Of a stretch of DNA of 64,000 nt, positions 46,150-57,088 are shown one piece after another. The stretch is taken from the NCBI RefSeq assembly GCF_943734655.1, contig NC_071354.1, forward strand, positions 80,289,822 through 80,353,821. Reading direction: 5' to 3'. The notes beneath the pieces are model-generated. The model was not told the origin of the DNA. It did no database searches and saw nothing but the letters and a program-made list of their open reading frames with translations. Position numbers and translations under genes: made by a program. The DNA is from Sabethes cyaneus (Eukaryota; Arthropoda; Insecta; Diptera; Culicidae). Within the stretch, counting starts at the first letter, position 1. Each line of letters begins with the position of its first letter.

Positions 46150-47540
46150 ATCTAGGGGCATGCGTTTTGCTAGGTTTACTGACTAGTAGGAGTTATCTCT
46201 TAGTAGAGTCCGAACGAGCGGCAGCGAGTAAGGACATCATATACCCGACCATTGCCCAGGTCGAATTTTTAGGAAACTATAATGTAGTAACCCAACAATG
46301 ATCCGAGAATAGTTTTTCTCTTATACATGAGATATTATTCCCCAGAAAAACGGACATTTACATTCACTGACTCGTTCTTGTTCGTTGGAACAGTAATTTA
46401 ATATTTAGCGTGGGTTAGGAATGTCTCCGTATTCGTCAAAGTGGTGCTTTTTAACGAAAGAAGAGAAGACCGCTTATTAACTTATTAATAGTTAATTGTT
46501 AAAGGGATATTCCAGTTTTAAGTTGATATTTTGGAATGTCGATCACAAATGGTGCTAGTATTAATACTAAATGTGCGTGACATTTGTTATCGAATTTTCT
46601 TCAGAGTTATGTCTGTTTGTGATTATACTAAGGGACCTGGCAATTATACCAAGGAAAAAAGGTCAAAAGCCGAGGGATTCAATTCAGCCTCCCGTTGCAA
46701 ACAATCGGGATACTGTCAGCTATGCAGATATTTTACGAAACATCAAAATATCAATGGTCAATTTCAGCAATTGCAAGAAATTATTCTCAAAAAAAAATAG
46801 TGGTATTTTTTGGCAGTTTATTTGGCGACATTTTAATTTAATGGAAGCTAATGAAAGCGCTAGCACATTTAAAACCTGGCCAACGCACTACTCGCTGGCT
46901 AAAATGTCTCAGATTAGCGGTACCCGCCTCTGTAATTACGGAAATCGTAAATTCAACTGGAAATCATATTTGTTGTTTGACAATATAATTTATGCTTGTG
47001 TTACTAATTGAGAAGACTGTAACAACCGGCTTTTTAAACATCCGGAATCGTTTTGGAACTGTTAAAATCAGGCAGGATGTTTATGAAAATTACCCGGCAT
47101 AAAAAGAATGATTCATCCAGACCCGTAGGCGAGCACAATTTACCTCTATAACGGTTCATTTTGCACTGGCTGCCGATCGTGATAACAGCAACAGAGGTGG
47201 CATGCGTCGCACTACGGCTACGGCATATCGATAAACCTATTCAGCATTGTGGTGAAGGATAGAATCTTGAGCATAATCAATCAATGAACTGCACGACGGT
47301 CTAATAATCTGCAGACCGCAGTGCTACCACGATCTTATATGATCTTCAAAATCGGTGCAGCCTACTCGGCCTACTAAATTGTTGGATATAGGTGTTGTCC
47401 TTACTCGCTGCCGGTTGTTCAGCCCCACTAAGGGATAACTCCTAGACTCCTACTAGTCAGTAGTCTAGCCCCTCGTAGGGGCCGGGGCTTTCGATAGCGG
47501 GTCGCCGGTGAACACTTGCAGCCTGCGGCCGGCTCACGCT
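46150..47540. repeat. Inner inverted pair within the long-TIR element
   Basis: Left arm near 46170-46245 (GACTAGTAGGAGTTATCTCT then CGGCAGCGAGTAAGGACA) is inverted near 47380-47460 (TGTCCTTACTCGCTGCCGG, then AGGGATAACTCCTAG and CTACTAGTCAG). These may be two copies of the 5' end of one retrotransposon family in opposite orientation. Frames between them (46531-47011) include one with SYADILRNIK, which faintly resembles a LINE ORF1 segment. Confidence 0.45.
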
Positions 47541-47561
47541 GAATCTTCAAGGTGTACCTGA

Positions 47562-47662
47562 AGACGGTGTAACATTGATCATTTCAGGAAAGTTAACAGA
47601 AGTTGTTAATTTCACTTATTTATGAGATTGGTTTAACTGATCAATGTTACCCCGTTTTACAG
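47562..47662. repeat. Small palindromic element
   Basis: GACGGTGTAACATTGATCAT on the left and its imperfect inverse TGATCAATGTTACCCCGTTT on the right enclose about 60 bp. Likely a small MITE; no clear target duplication. Confidence 0.5.
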
Positions 47663-48279
47663 TATTAGAAATTTACAAATCAATTTCTGTCAATGGTCCT
47701 CATGTCGATTCAGAAGGTCCTGTTACAAATACAAAAATTAGCTGTAAAAGTTTTATTCTGAGACATCAAAGTTCATCAAAGCGGCCTTTTTTTTTGGTTA
47801 CAGGACGTGAGAAATACCGAACAAAGTACTACTGTTTTACCTGACTCACTGCGAATATGCGTATTATTGAAATAAAACGTAACCATACGCTTTATTCGTT
47901 TATAACGCATATGCAGTTAATATCGATAACAAACGATTTTTTGTAAGTTGTGCTTTTGTTATTGCATTTAATTTGTAAAAAGTTGCATAAATAACAATTC
48001 AGTTTCACAATACAATTATTGCGTACTACTGGCACATGAAATATAACGTTTAAGTACGTTATTTTTAGTGATCAAAATTAACGATATTTCCGATACAAGG
48101 GCGATATTTTTCGAAACCTTTCGAACCAACACGATCCCGCGAATACAACGTATTTCGCAGTGAGTCAGGTAACACAGTAGGAGCGAACTTTAACCAACAC
48201 ACATTGAAGGAACTTCACCCAACTCGTATATAGTCAGACAGGAAGAAGATAGTACAACAAATTGAGTGTTGAACACTTG

Positions 48280-48490
48280 AAACTGGTTTTCGTAAAGGTT
48301 TTTCGGGGAGCTGACATTCGCGAAACTGGTTTTCAGGAAACTAGTACTTTCCATAAACTGTATATCGGGTAACTAGTGCTTTCGGGAAAACTACTTTTCG
48401 GGAATTTAGTACATTCGAGGAACTAGTATAATCGGGAGAATGTTTTTCGGGGAAACTGTTTTCGCGAGCACTGGTTTCGGGGAAAAGTCG
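48280..48490. repeat. Degenerate short tandem repeat (CGGGAAACTAGT-type units)
   Basis: Phrases such as TTTCGGGAAACT, GAAACTGGTTTTC and AACTAGTRCTTTC recur about every 20-25 bp. Followed at 48573-48597 by a perfect TTGAC pentanucleotide repeat. Confidence 0.7.
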
Positions 48491-48572
48491 TCCTACAATC
48501 GTTTAAAGCCATTTCGAAATCCAAGAAAGCGAATAGTAGGAATTTCAGTTATTTTGGTTATGTTGTATGAAC

Positions 48573-48597
48573 GAGTCTTGACTTGACTTGACTTGAC
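48573..48597. repeat. TTGAC pentanucleotide microsatellite
   Basis: CTTGACTTGACTTGACTTGA, a short perfect tandem run. Confidence 0.8.
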
Positions 48598-48726
48598 GAG
48601 CTGACGGGAAGTATATGCATCTGAACCAATAGGGTGATTCGGATTTTTGATTAGAGCTTAACCAATAGGCTCAAAATAAAGGTTATTTTTTGAATAATAA
48701 AACGCAGTTTATGTAAAGTAAGCACA

Positions 48727-50665
48727 TCAAAGTTCATTTTTTCGCTTTGCAAACACATCTAGTCTACGTTTCCGTTCTCGTTCGAGCTGCTTTGCGTACT
48801 CCCAACAATCTCGATCCAGCATTTTCTTACCACGAGACAAGCCAATTAGACGTGCAAGCACCAGTAGTGAGTGCAAATCGTCCGCTGAAGCATCGGTTTC
48901 CTTACGCATCTGAATAAAGTCGTTTTGAATGATTTCCGGATCAAAAGTCTTCATATCGAACTCCTGAACGCGTTGCAAGGTAAGAAACTTGCGCATATCG
49001 GACAGTTTCGGCTGTATGAAATGCTTACCAGCCGTTAACGTTTCCACGATTAGCTTGATGGCATCCGAATCCGGCATTAATGGAAGATAGCAATTAGTCT
49101 ACAATAACAGTTACACGTTAAAATCAGTTTCATTAATCATAGCTTAGGTAATATCTTACTGGAAGCATACTACGGCCTTCGCTAAAAATCAACACCGGAA
49201 CATCGGTGTTAAATTCTAGTTGATAAAACTGAAAGTTGTACTTCAGTTTTTGTGTTTTGATTAGATGAGCAACGCTTTGCACTGCCTCCACACCACTTGA
49301 TTCCAGCTTTCCTGGTTGCAATTTTGTTTCATCTAGTACAAGGTGGGTATGAGGTGCCAATTGAAGTAATCCGCTGGTAAGTTTGTTGGTAGCGTAATCC
49401 TTCCTACAAAAAATGTAAACAATAAATTATAGCTGTAAATTTCCAAAAAAAAAACACAAATAAGTATATTACTTTGGAACAAACTGCTTGGTGTTCATAT
49501 TTTCCAACGTCATTGGGAAATAATGACTAGCTGGTAGTAAGAGTTCAAGAATCTCATATATTCCTTCAGTATAGTAAGGAAGTGCTTCAGTCGGTACATT
49601 AGCTAGATTCAAACTGAATTGACCTAGAGATTCTAATTCATTTCGTATATAGACGGTAGATATTAAATGGCAGAATAAATAATCGGCAGCAACTTTATCT
49701 TCGAACAGACACTGGGTCAGTAAATTCTGAATATCTTTCCAGATATCACACTGCGTTCCTGCGTTATCACATACGTTTTGCAACATTGGATTAGTGTGCT
49801 TCAACTTATGAATACTGATCGCATGTATCCGAGGGATGAGGGATGGAGGTGGATTGGTTGCGTGATGCTCAGGTATCTCGTCCGGAAAATCCTCCATTTG
49901 ATCAGTACTTCCGTCTAATGCAGGGTCCACTGAAAGAAATCCTACAACGTCAATCAATGTATTCAACGTTGGCTCATCGAAGTTTGAGTACAACTTTACT
50001 AAACATGCTTTGCTAGGTCTCTCTGGTATCGGAGAATTAAGTAAATATTCAGCTGAAAGAACTTTCGCAGTTTTTTCCCCAGACACAACATTCTTTGAAG
50101 AACTTGCCTGCTCCTCCGCCAGAGCTGGTTCTATATGTAGCGTTGGTTTCTTCGCCGTGCTTCTTCCAGTCATACTATCATCTGTATCCATTGGTTCATG
50201 TTCAAGTAAACGTTTGGCACATCCAGCGTTATTAGCAACATTGTGTTGGCACCCATCAACACCAATATTTGTTCTGTCATGATCAAGAGCCCAGTTATTG
50301 TAACCTGGAATCGTTATGACAAACATTGACCTCCTTTCACCATATCGATTATTAACGCTTTTAAAATCAACCGTTTCCGTTTCTTTGGATATTACTAGCA
50401 CATCTCTGAATTTACCATTTTGTGTTCGAATTGAATTACTGTCAACTTTTCCAAGAACTTCATAGTGTTCCAGATAGCACTCGGGATCCTGCATATCTTG
50501 TATCATTCCACGAAAACGTACTAGCGAGTTGTCTTTTAGATCATGCAACTGGGTACAATTCAAAAGTGGAATTGCATCTCGTACTTCCAGTTTGGACAGA
50601 TGATTACTGCATGATTCCTCATTTGCTACAACATACTCCGGAGTCCATGAAGTTATATCCAACAT
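48727..50665 (-). CDS. MCMBP: MCM-binding protein (mini-chromosome maintenance complex-binding protein)
   Basis: Three exons on the - strand, 49473-50665, 49160-49403 and 48727-49098, join in phase with GT-AG borders and give 602 residues plus stop, close to the 640 or so of vertebrate MCMBP. MCMBP replaces MCM2 in an alternative MCM complex, acts in the nucleus, and helps assemble and unload the replicative helicase. Diagnostic conserved stretches include LVRFRGMIQDMQDPECYLEH near residue 50, then SKACLVKLY, LIDVVGFLSVDPALDG, SLIPRIHAISIHKLKHTNPM, DYLFCHLISTVYIRNELESL, TLENMNTKQFVPK across the first junction, GLLQLAPHTHLVLDET, FSEGRSMLP at the second junction, and near the end DDLHSLLVLARLIGLSRGKK. 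The middle (about 160-215) is low-complexity, with a KRLLEHEP/TAKKP basic stretch that could serve as a nuclear signal. The first Met follows an upstream stop closely in the flank. Confidence 0.97.
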
Positions 50666-50928
50666 TTTTTTAATATAAAAACAGTTGAACTGGGCGAAAA
50701 AGAATTCAGTAACCCGAAAAATGCTATCTATCTAATGGCCAAACGCCACTTGCACATCCAACTTTATTTTTTACACTCAAAAGTTTGTATAAACACAGGT
50801 GAAAATTTATAGTTTGTTTGTGATGCAACCAAATTTTATAAAACAATTTTTATACACAAAACTTCCGTTTTTCAATCCTTCTATGCGACAACAGACAACA
50901 ACGACGACAGCACGACGCGGAGTGACTG
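50666..50928. other. MCMBP 5' leader and promoter-proximal sequence
   Basis: This lies between the MCMBP start codon and the E2F-like site. It should hold the transcription start, but no confident TATA box or initiator was tied to it. Confidence 0.3.
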
Positions 50929-50937
50929 TTTGGCGCC
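50929..50937. promoter_or_regulatory. E2F-like site upstream of MCMBP
   Basis: TTTGGCGCC matches the E2F consensus TTTSSCGC. It lies about 265 bp upstream of the MCMBP start. DNA-replication genes are typically E2F targets, so the site makes biological sense, but a single 9-bp match could be chance. Confidence 0.4.
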
Positions 50938-52606
50938 TTTTTTACTGTCAAACAGCGTTGCCAAAATTTATGAAAATAACTTTATTTAAGATTACAACAA
51001 GGGGCTTTCAGTAAGGCGACAAGTGCATAGTAATCAGAGATTACTTTAATAATCCTTCACATCCACGGTACTGCTAGGCAGTCATGTTTATGCAGTCAAC
51101 ATCTAACCATTTGCGTAAATGAGACAGCATGATACCGTTCTATACGTTCTGTTCGTTTCACTCTGCTAAAGGATTGCTAATGTGCGACTGTATTAGTGGC
51201 ATTCTCTGTGTTAGTGGTTTGTGTGCATTGTGAAAAATTTTTCGTAGCGAAAAAAAATTTGGGGATGCAAACAAACCGCGTATCCAGCTTTCCACGAGCG
51301 ATAATGGCGGATATTGAGCACAAGTGGGCACAATCTTTTGACATTCATTGGAGGAGCGTCGAGTTCGCCCTGACGGAGTTACTATGGATACATTCATGAT
51401 TGTTTGTTGTTCGAGCGTAAAATGTAAACATTGTTTAATTTTGCAGATCAGCTGAAGTGGAACATAACTAAACGGATTCAAACTTTTATAGTGGTTTGCG
51501 GCCATAATTTGCTGAAGGCACTGGCTCAGAATACTTTTTCACAATCGTACGAATTAAACATTCGAAACATTACACATTAACGCAAACATTAACTTCATGT
51601 TGGTCGAGCCGTTGTTAAGTTTGCTCTCGAACAGCGTCTCGACTTGATAAGAAACTTTCCGTTGCGTATTTGGACATTCTCCCTGAAATTTGCGAAAACT
51701 GGAAAGCCACAATCCATAAAAATTGTTGTCCGTTCAATCATTTAATAGGTACACTCAAAAAATTCGAAACGTTTTATTCATGCTACAACGTGTAATCTGT
51801 TTCATGTGAAAGATTTGGGATGTTTTATATCGACAAATTACTTAATCCGTAATCCTGTACATATAAATTTAAAGCATCCTCCTTATACTTTTGAATCATG
51901 ATTCCTATAATAAATCAATTATTATTATTTTTCTTGAAACCAATAATGCACGGAACATTCAAAGCATACCGCAAAAGCATTACGACTTATTGACATAAGT
52001 TTTTACATTTTATGTAAAAAATGAATATTAAACGTAAATAAAACAAACATGCTTCCTATAAGTACATCGCTATAAATTCCATTTATTTTCAACATAGAAC
52101 ACATGTCAATAGTTCATTTTATAGAATGTATTTGGTAAACAAATTACCGTGATTTCTTTAGTTCAAATAATAATCATTTGCCATAAAACATATTTTTTAT
52201 TTGCCCTTGATATTAAACAACATTTTTCATAAAGGCATACAGTTTAATCGACGAGACTTATAACTGTTATGAGCAAATCATTACAAATCTGTGCAATAGT
52301 TTAAAACAGATTGATCTTATATGTGGCCTCTATGGAATGTATTATCGCCACTATTCCAATTCATTCGGTACACTTCTATTGAAATTTGTCGCCACTGTTT
52401 TTTTGAGTTACCGAAAACGTCACTGTCCAGTTAAATACTTCTCGTCTTTGTCGAATACTCGAATCGGGTTGTTAAGTCTGTAAAACATCTCTACTCTCTT
52501 AATCTGTTGGTAAGTTGATTTTATTAATTTTTTAAAATAATTTTTATTAAAATTCATTTTAAGTTCATGGTGCTTCAGGTCTCTCCATTTTGTGAAGTAT
52601 AGACGG
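50938..52606. other. No recognisable gene
   Basis: Short overlapping open frames only. A weak relative of the hAT MITE sequence (CAGTCATGTTTATGCAGTC) is near 51078 and may be an old fragment. Confidence 0.35.
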
Positions 52607-52830
52607 GACGAATCCGTGGGAGAAAAACATCCCGACAAGATGTGTGTCAGATCGGGAATCCTCGATGCACATTTGCAGCAGAGCAGGATCAAAATGCAAA
52701 AGTAGCCGGTAAACCTACTTCAAAAACTGGAATGATTTTGCTGTGCGGAGGGATTACTGCAAAGGCCGTTGTTGACTATCAGAAGCACATCGGTTACGAT
52801 GACACCCCCAAAGGATTCGATTACAAAACA
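52607..52830 (+). pseudogene. S-adenosylmethionine synthase pseudogene fragment
   Basis: The + strand reads DESVGEKHPDKMC then GILDAHLQQ in one frame (the N-terminal ATP/methionine-binding signature of the enzyme). After a frameshift it continues as KTGMILLCGGITAKAVVDYQ and KHIGYDDTPKGFDYKT, with a few residues missing between the last two pieces. The match then stops abruptly. The functional enzyme makes S-adenosylmethionine from methionine and ATP. With a frameshift, a deletion and most of the protein missing, this copy is dead; it may be a retrocopy or a fragment carried by a mobile element. Confidence 0.85.
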
Positions 52831-52950
52831 GTGCGGCCGGAGTACACGTAACGGCCGCGGAGGTTACTGTCATGTAAAATAAGCCCTATATCCAAAGATT
52901 ATCCCGAAGGTAACTCCGGCGGTCAGTGACGGGTCGGAAGCTAGTTAATC

Positions 52951-53874
52951 CACAGAGAACAGACATTCATCTTGGCCTCGGGACGTGTGTAAAAGCTCGG
53001 CCGCCATTTTGAAAGTAAGTGGCAATGCTCCCGCTACGTGGCGCTCGCATCACTGACAGATTGAGCTTTGATTGTTAATGACTGTCAACGCATATCAAAG
53101 CTTTCGTCATATTTCCACCAAAGCATTTCGCAGTTGCTACAGCAACTAACGTATTGTTCACCCAATATATCAAGCTGAAAATTCAGTAAACATTTATCAA
53201 AAATAATAACGATTGAATGATTTCGAGAATCTGTGTTTCTGTTTCAGAAACGAACGTACCAGATAGAGGTAGCGGAATTGCTATCTAACTTTCGCCAATG
53301 AATTAACATTAAAACAGACTTCATGGCGATAAAGGTGATTCCGATTCACGTGCCATTGGCATACAGACCGAGAATAAGTCGTGATTTAGCGGCCGACACC
53401 TCCGAGATCATTGAAACAATACCAAACAATGCACCATTGGTGGAGGTCGATGAAATGGTAGGTTTTCCGATGCTCCAAGTTGAAAGGTTGCTGCTAGCCC
53501 CGCCGCTGTGGAGTCACGCAGCGTAAAACGATGGAATGGCACGATCCAATGTGGAAACACTTTAAATCTAACACCAATTTGCCATACTTATGAAAATAAA
53601 AGAAAAAATTGAAATGCTGTTCAATTTTTCCATTTTCAGCTACGTTCAACAAATAACATAAACAAAATCGAGCAACAACCGTTGCTACAGTTACTGCCGT
53701 CAGAGTTGCCAGTATTTCGAATATATAGATAATGACAAGAATATATAATAAATATGGCAACAATGATATTGAATAACTGGTGCACCGTAAGAGAGATGTC
53801 GCTAGTGTCTTTCTCAAAAGTTTACACACCATTTGCATGATATTTTATATGAGCATAAATGTCTGTTCTCTGTG
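52951..53874. mobile_element. P-like TIR element, copy 2 (924 bp), 7-bp target duplication
   Basis: Same TIR as copy 1 (CACAGAGAACAGACATTCAT at the left; CACAGAGAACAGACATTTAT inverted at the right), flanked by GTTAATC at 52944-52950 and 53875-53881. Subterminal regions match copy 1. The middle carries an open 67-codon frame, listed separately. Confidence 0.85.
53323..53526 (+). CDS. 67-codon open frame within P-like element; function unknown
   Basis: Runs from ATG at 53323 to TAA at 53524-53526. The sequence begins MAIKVIPIHVPLAYRP and has an acidic middle (ADTSEIIETIPN, LVEVDEM), then FPMLQVERLLLAPPLWSHAA. The DNA of its last third is also present in copy 1 at about 32303-32375, where the encoded RRLLQVPPQW echoes ERLLLAPPLW. 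GTAGGT (copy 2) and GTAAGG (copy 1) at the start of the shared part look like splice donors, so the first 45 residues could be an exon. I do not recognise the protein. Confidence 0.35.
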   Translation: MAIKVIPIHVPLAYRPRISRDLAADTSEIIETIPNNAPLVEVDEMVGFPMLQVERLLLAPPLWSHAA

Positions 53875-53881
53875 GTTAATC

Positions 53882-54547
53882 AACAGCCATGACGTGACAG
53901 CAATATAATGTTTGCTTAGCGGATAGGATCTTTTGCGGTACTCAAGAGAAACCACCCGCTACGCTACAGCATGTTTTATGTTCGATTGAGTGCCACCGGA
54001 TTACTAACATGCAAGTATTGAGGATTACCACTTGGGAGTGTTGTATTTATTTATTAAATTTATCAATAAATCTTAATTATATTTTTAATAAAAACAATAA
54101 ATTCTAAATTATATTTGTGGCACTTTTTCTATAAAGCAGTGATATATCACAGAAATGATAAAACCATATAACTCATATACTTCAAACATATTTGTCACTT
54201 CCTGCAAACATTGGATTTAATGTTCTACAACATGTATTTTATTCAAAAAAAAACTATCCACCTCATTTGCATTAATATATTATATAAAATTTGTTTCTTC
54301 ATAAAAAGTAAATCTTTTCGCAATATAAAATACTTTGATGAAACATAGCAATGAAACCAGCGACACATTCGAGTTATGTGTGGTACACATAAATGTTAAG
54401 AGATCATATCGCATAGAATATATGTGTGAAGAATAATATTTCGTATTTACAGTGTTCAATAGATTATAAGGATCATTTTCTATTGCACCATTCTATAGTT
54501 GTTTCCTTATAGCTTCGACGTTTAATTTTTTTTGAGTGTAGGTCGTG
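53882..54547. other. No recognisable feature
   Basis: AT-rich DNA without gene or repeat boundary that I can support. Confidence 0.35.
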
Positions 54548-55105
54548 AACTCGCCCTGTGTCATCATACACACTAGCTGACTAGCAGATTGTTTGCTAGT
54601 AGCGAGTAAAGTTGAATACTGCTCAACTTTACTCGCTACTTGATGGCGTGTGCGCTTGTTGGCTAGCACACTATGCTGTGTGGCATCATAGTTGCGAGTA
54701 ACTAGCGACGCAGCGAGGGGGTTTTTAATTTAATTAATTTTATAGCACCAGAAATGCCAAATATTTTTACTAATTTTGAAATTGTAAATGCAATGTGATT
54801 TAATTGAAGTAATTCCTCGTAATACTTTATATTTATCAATTAAACATCTATGAAGAAGTTAGAATTAAATAATATAAGATGACTCTTATGTAAATTGTAC
54901 ATTGTGTACGTTGAACTTGATCGTTTATCTAGCAACGATTTGTTTGTATGACCGGCATCGCTGCCTAATACGTTTTAGATTTATCAAAACCCCTCGCATA
55001 CTAGCTTACTTGCCGATTTGTGTGTCATCATGACTCGCGCATTCGCTAACTCGCCCACTCGTGAAATCGCTGACTAGCAGCTTACAAACTCGTCCAGTGT
55101 CATCG
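54548..55105. repeat. Repeat region with CGAGTNNCTAGC-type motifs and inner hairpin
   Basis: AACTCGYCCWGTGTCATC occurs at both ends in direct orientation (54549 and 55089). Inside, GTAGCGAGTAAAGTTGA and its exact inverse form a hairpin at about 54600-54640. GCGAGGGGGTTTTT near 54713 and AAAACCCCTCGC near 54987 form another inverted pair. Probably a decayed mobile element with reiterated subterminal motifs; the ends are uncertain. Confidence 0.55.
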
Positions 55106-55309
55106 ACGCTTATAACCCTTATAACACAGTAGTCACTCTAGGCAAGTAGCTGGCAGGCAGCCATGTTTTCGATGCCAACATGTTAGCGTTAGCGTAAACG
55201 AGAAATCATATTTCGCCACTCTTCACACAAGTTAGCTCTTTAGCTGTCAGTGGGGCCCACGACTCCTGAGCCCGCCTGATGTTAGCTCTCGTCAACGGAA
55301 AGCAAATGA

Positions 55310-55450
55310 AGATAGAATTAACAAAAGGGCGAATGTCGCAAGCGTAAACAAACCGAGTGAGGGTTGATTTTCCTATGCTGGCCTAGCAAAAAATAACTCT
55401 CACCCGTTTTGTTTACATTTGCGACATTCGCCCTTTTGTTAATTCTATCT
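55310..55450. mobile_element. Near-perfect palindrome (MITE), 141 bp
   Basis: AGATAGAATTAACAAAAGGG at the left is exactly inverted at the right. The arms pair for about 55 bp with few mismatches (GGCGAATGTCGCAA, GTAAACAAACCGAGTGAG). The central loop holds TATGCTGGCC. It is related to the 31014-31123 palindrome through the GTAAACAAACCGAG core. Confidence 0.85.
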
Positions 55451-55513
55451 AGAAATGAGATAAAGGTGCCAGTTAGCTGACTCAACACTGAAACAAGAAT
55501 CATGGTAATTGTT

Positions 55514-55700
55514 CAACCCATCGACATCTCTATATCGAACTGCAGTAAACGTCAGCGACAGCATGTCCGGGGCTCAAAATTTGACAGCGGGCCCAAATCA
55601 GACTGCTGGCAGTTGAGTAAAACGCAGTGCTGACATGCTATCTCATTTTCGCACACACGAGATGTTGGCGGCGAAAACATGGTTGTCTGCCGATGGGGTG
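55514..55700. mobile_element. hAT-type MITE, 187-bp family, copy 2
   Basis: Ends CAACCC and GGGGTG, with perfect 8-bp target duplications TAATTGTT at 55506-55513 and 55701-55708. Interior matches copies at 21009 and 56219. An 8-bp duplication indicates the hAT superfamily. Confidence 0.9.
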
Positions 55701-56133
55701 TAATTGTTACCATATTAAAGGGTAAAATTAAGAGGACACACCAGCGAATTTTTGCAGAAAAGATTTCTGTTTAGCTTAAGCAGTGTTCTTGTCAAAATTA
55801 CTATGCGGTACTTTCGGCGTTACCCCGATACATAACAAAAATAACAGAATCGTATTCAAAATTACTAGACATGACCATGAAAGGTGGTATAAAATCTAAG
55901 AACATATTACTTGTACAAGAATCATGGTAAATTTGAATAGCTTTTTCATGGTACTTACAAAAAGCATGCGTTTTCTGCAAAATTGTGCGAGATACCATGA
56001 TTTTTGTTTCAGAGTAGGCCACACATCATGATTTTTTCACCGATTTCACCATTTCACTATTTATTATTGCAACACCTGTATATGTAACTCATTGTCCTGA
56101 AGCTCGAGTTCTTTCGGGAATATTCGGCTCTCG

Positions 56134-56512
56134 TAGAGTGACTATATACAGAGTGGCGACAATGTCAAAATTGGAATGATAATTATCTGTCAGTGTCATT
56201 CCAATCGAGCAGACGACCCACCCCGTAGGCAGGCAACCATGTTTTCGCTGCCAACATCTCGTGTGTGCGAAAATGAGATACCATGTCAGCACTGCATTTC
56301 ACTCAACTGCCAGCAGTCTGATTTGGGCCCGCTGTCAAATTTTGAGCCCCGGACATGCTGTCGCTGACGTTCACTGCAGCTCGATATAGAGATGTCAATG
56401 GGGTGAGACGACCTATCCAACGCGTATGCAGGAAAGAGAAAGAAAAACCTTGGAAAAGCCGCATTGCATACATTTGGGATGACTTGTCGCCACTCTGTAT
56501 ATAGTCACTCTA
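56134..56512. mobile_element. hAT-type MITE, TAGAGTGAC family, carrying a nested MITE
   Basis: TIRs TAGAGTGACTATATACAGAG and its inverse, flanked by the exact octamer GGCTCTCG at 56126-56133 and 56513-56520. Inside is a 187-bp MITE of another family. Subtracting it and its 8-bp duplication leaves 184 bp, the length of the intact copy at 56534-56717. Confidence 0.93.
56219..56405. mobile_element. hAT-type MITE, 187-bp family, copy 3, nested
   Basis: CACCCCGTAGGC at the left and CAATGGGGTG at the right, with the exact octamer AGACGACC at 56211-56218 and 56406-56413. The empty site is seen in the 56534 copy (inverted, GGTCGTCT). It is in the opposite orientation to copies 1 and 2. Confidence 0.93.
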
Positions 56513-56533
56513 GGCTCTCGGCCTGAGTTGAAG

Positions 56534-56717
56534 TAGAGTGACTATATACAGAGTGGCGCCAAGTCATCCCGAATGTATGCAATGCGGTTTTTCCAAGGTT
56601 TTTCTTTCTCTTTCCTGCTTACGCGTTGGATAGGTCGTCTGCTCGATTGGAATGACACTGACAGATAATTATCATTCCAATTTTGACATTGTCGCCACTC
56701 TGTATATAGTCACTCTA
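56534..56717. mobile_element. hAT-type MITE, TAGAGTGAC family, intact 184 bp
   Basis: TIRs TAGAGTGACTATATACAGAG and its inverse, flanked by AGTTGAAG at 56526-56533 and 56718-56725. Separated by only 21 bp from the previous element of the same family, in the opposite orientation. Confidence 0.93.
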
Positions 56718-57088
56718 AGTTGAAGAAGTTTTCGAAGCCTGCTCGCTCTTACATGAATTCGTATCAAGAACTGTCAACGTATGGCGATGATGAAATCAAA
56801 AGTATTCCTTTCTCTTTTTGTTACGTACAAGGCCTAAACAAAAACAACAATAACTGTACGACTGTACCATTCCTATATGATTGTGAAGTCGATTTTCTTC
56901 TGTAAGAGATTCCAGACTGAAATTACATCAGCTAAGAGTTTTAAAATTCCAGTAAACTACGACTTAAGGACTAATCTTTTTGAATAAATAAATACGCTAA
57001 AGTTGGAGACGGATTCAAGTGCCAATAATTGAATATTCGGTTTTATATATAGTGGTTTTGATAAAGCAAAAGTTTTACAGCAAAGAAA

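Larger units (their letters stand above)
45952..48177. mobile_element. TA-flanked element with TIRs of about 180 bp
   Basis: CTGTGTTACCTGACTCACTG begins the left TIR (45952-46132) and its inverse ends the right TIR (47998-48177); the two arms agree nearly base for base. TA lies at 45950-45951 and 48178-48179. A third, partial copy of the terminal sequence (TTACCTGACTCACTGCGAAT) lies at about 47837. The interior contains other repeats, including a second inverted pair and a small palindrome. No transposase was recognised. Confidence 0.85.

Noticed and set aside
57039..57050. TATA-like TTTTATATATA about 40 bp upstream of the AGO2-like start
   Set aside because: Common by chance in AT-rich DNA, and a splice acceptor between it and the ATG suggests the true promoter lies further upstream.
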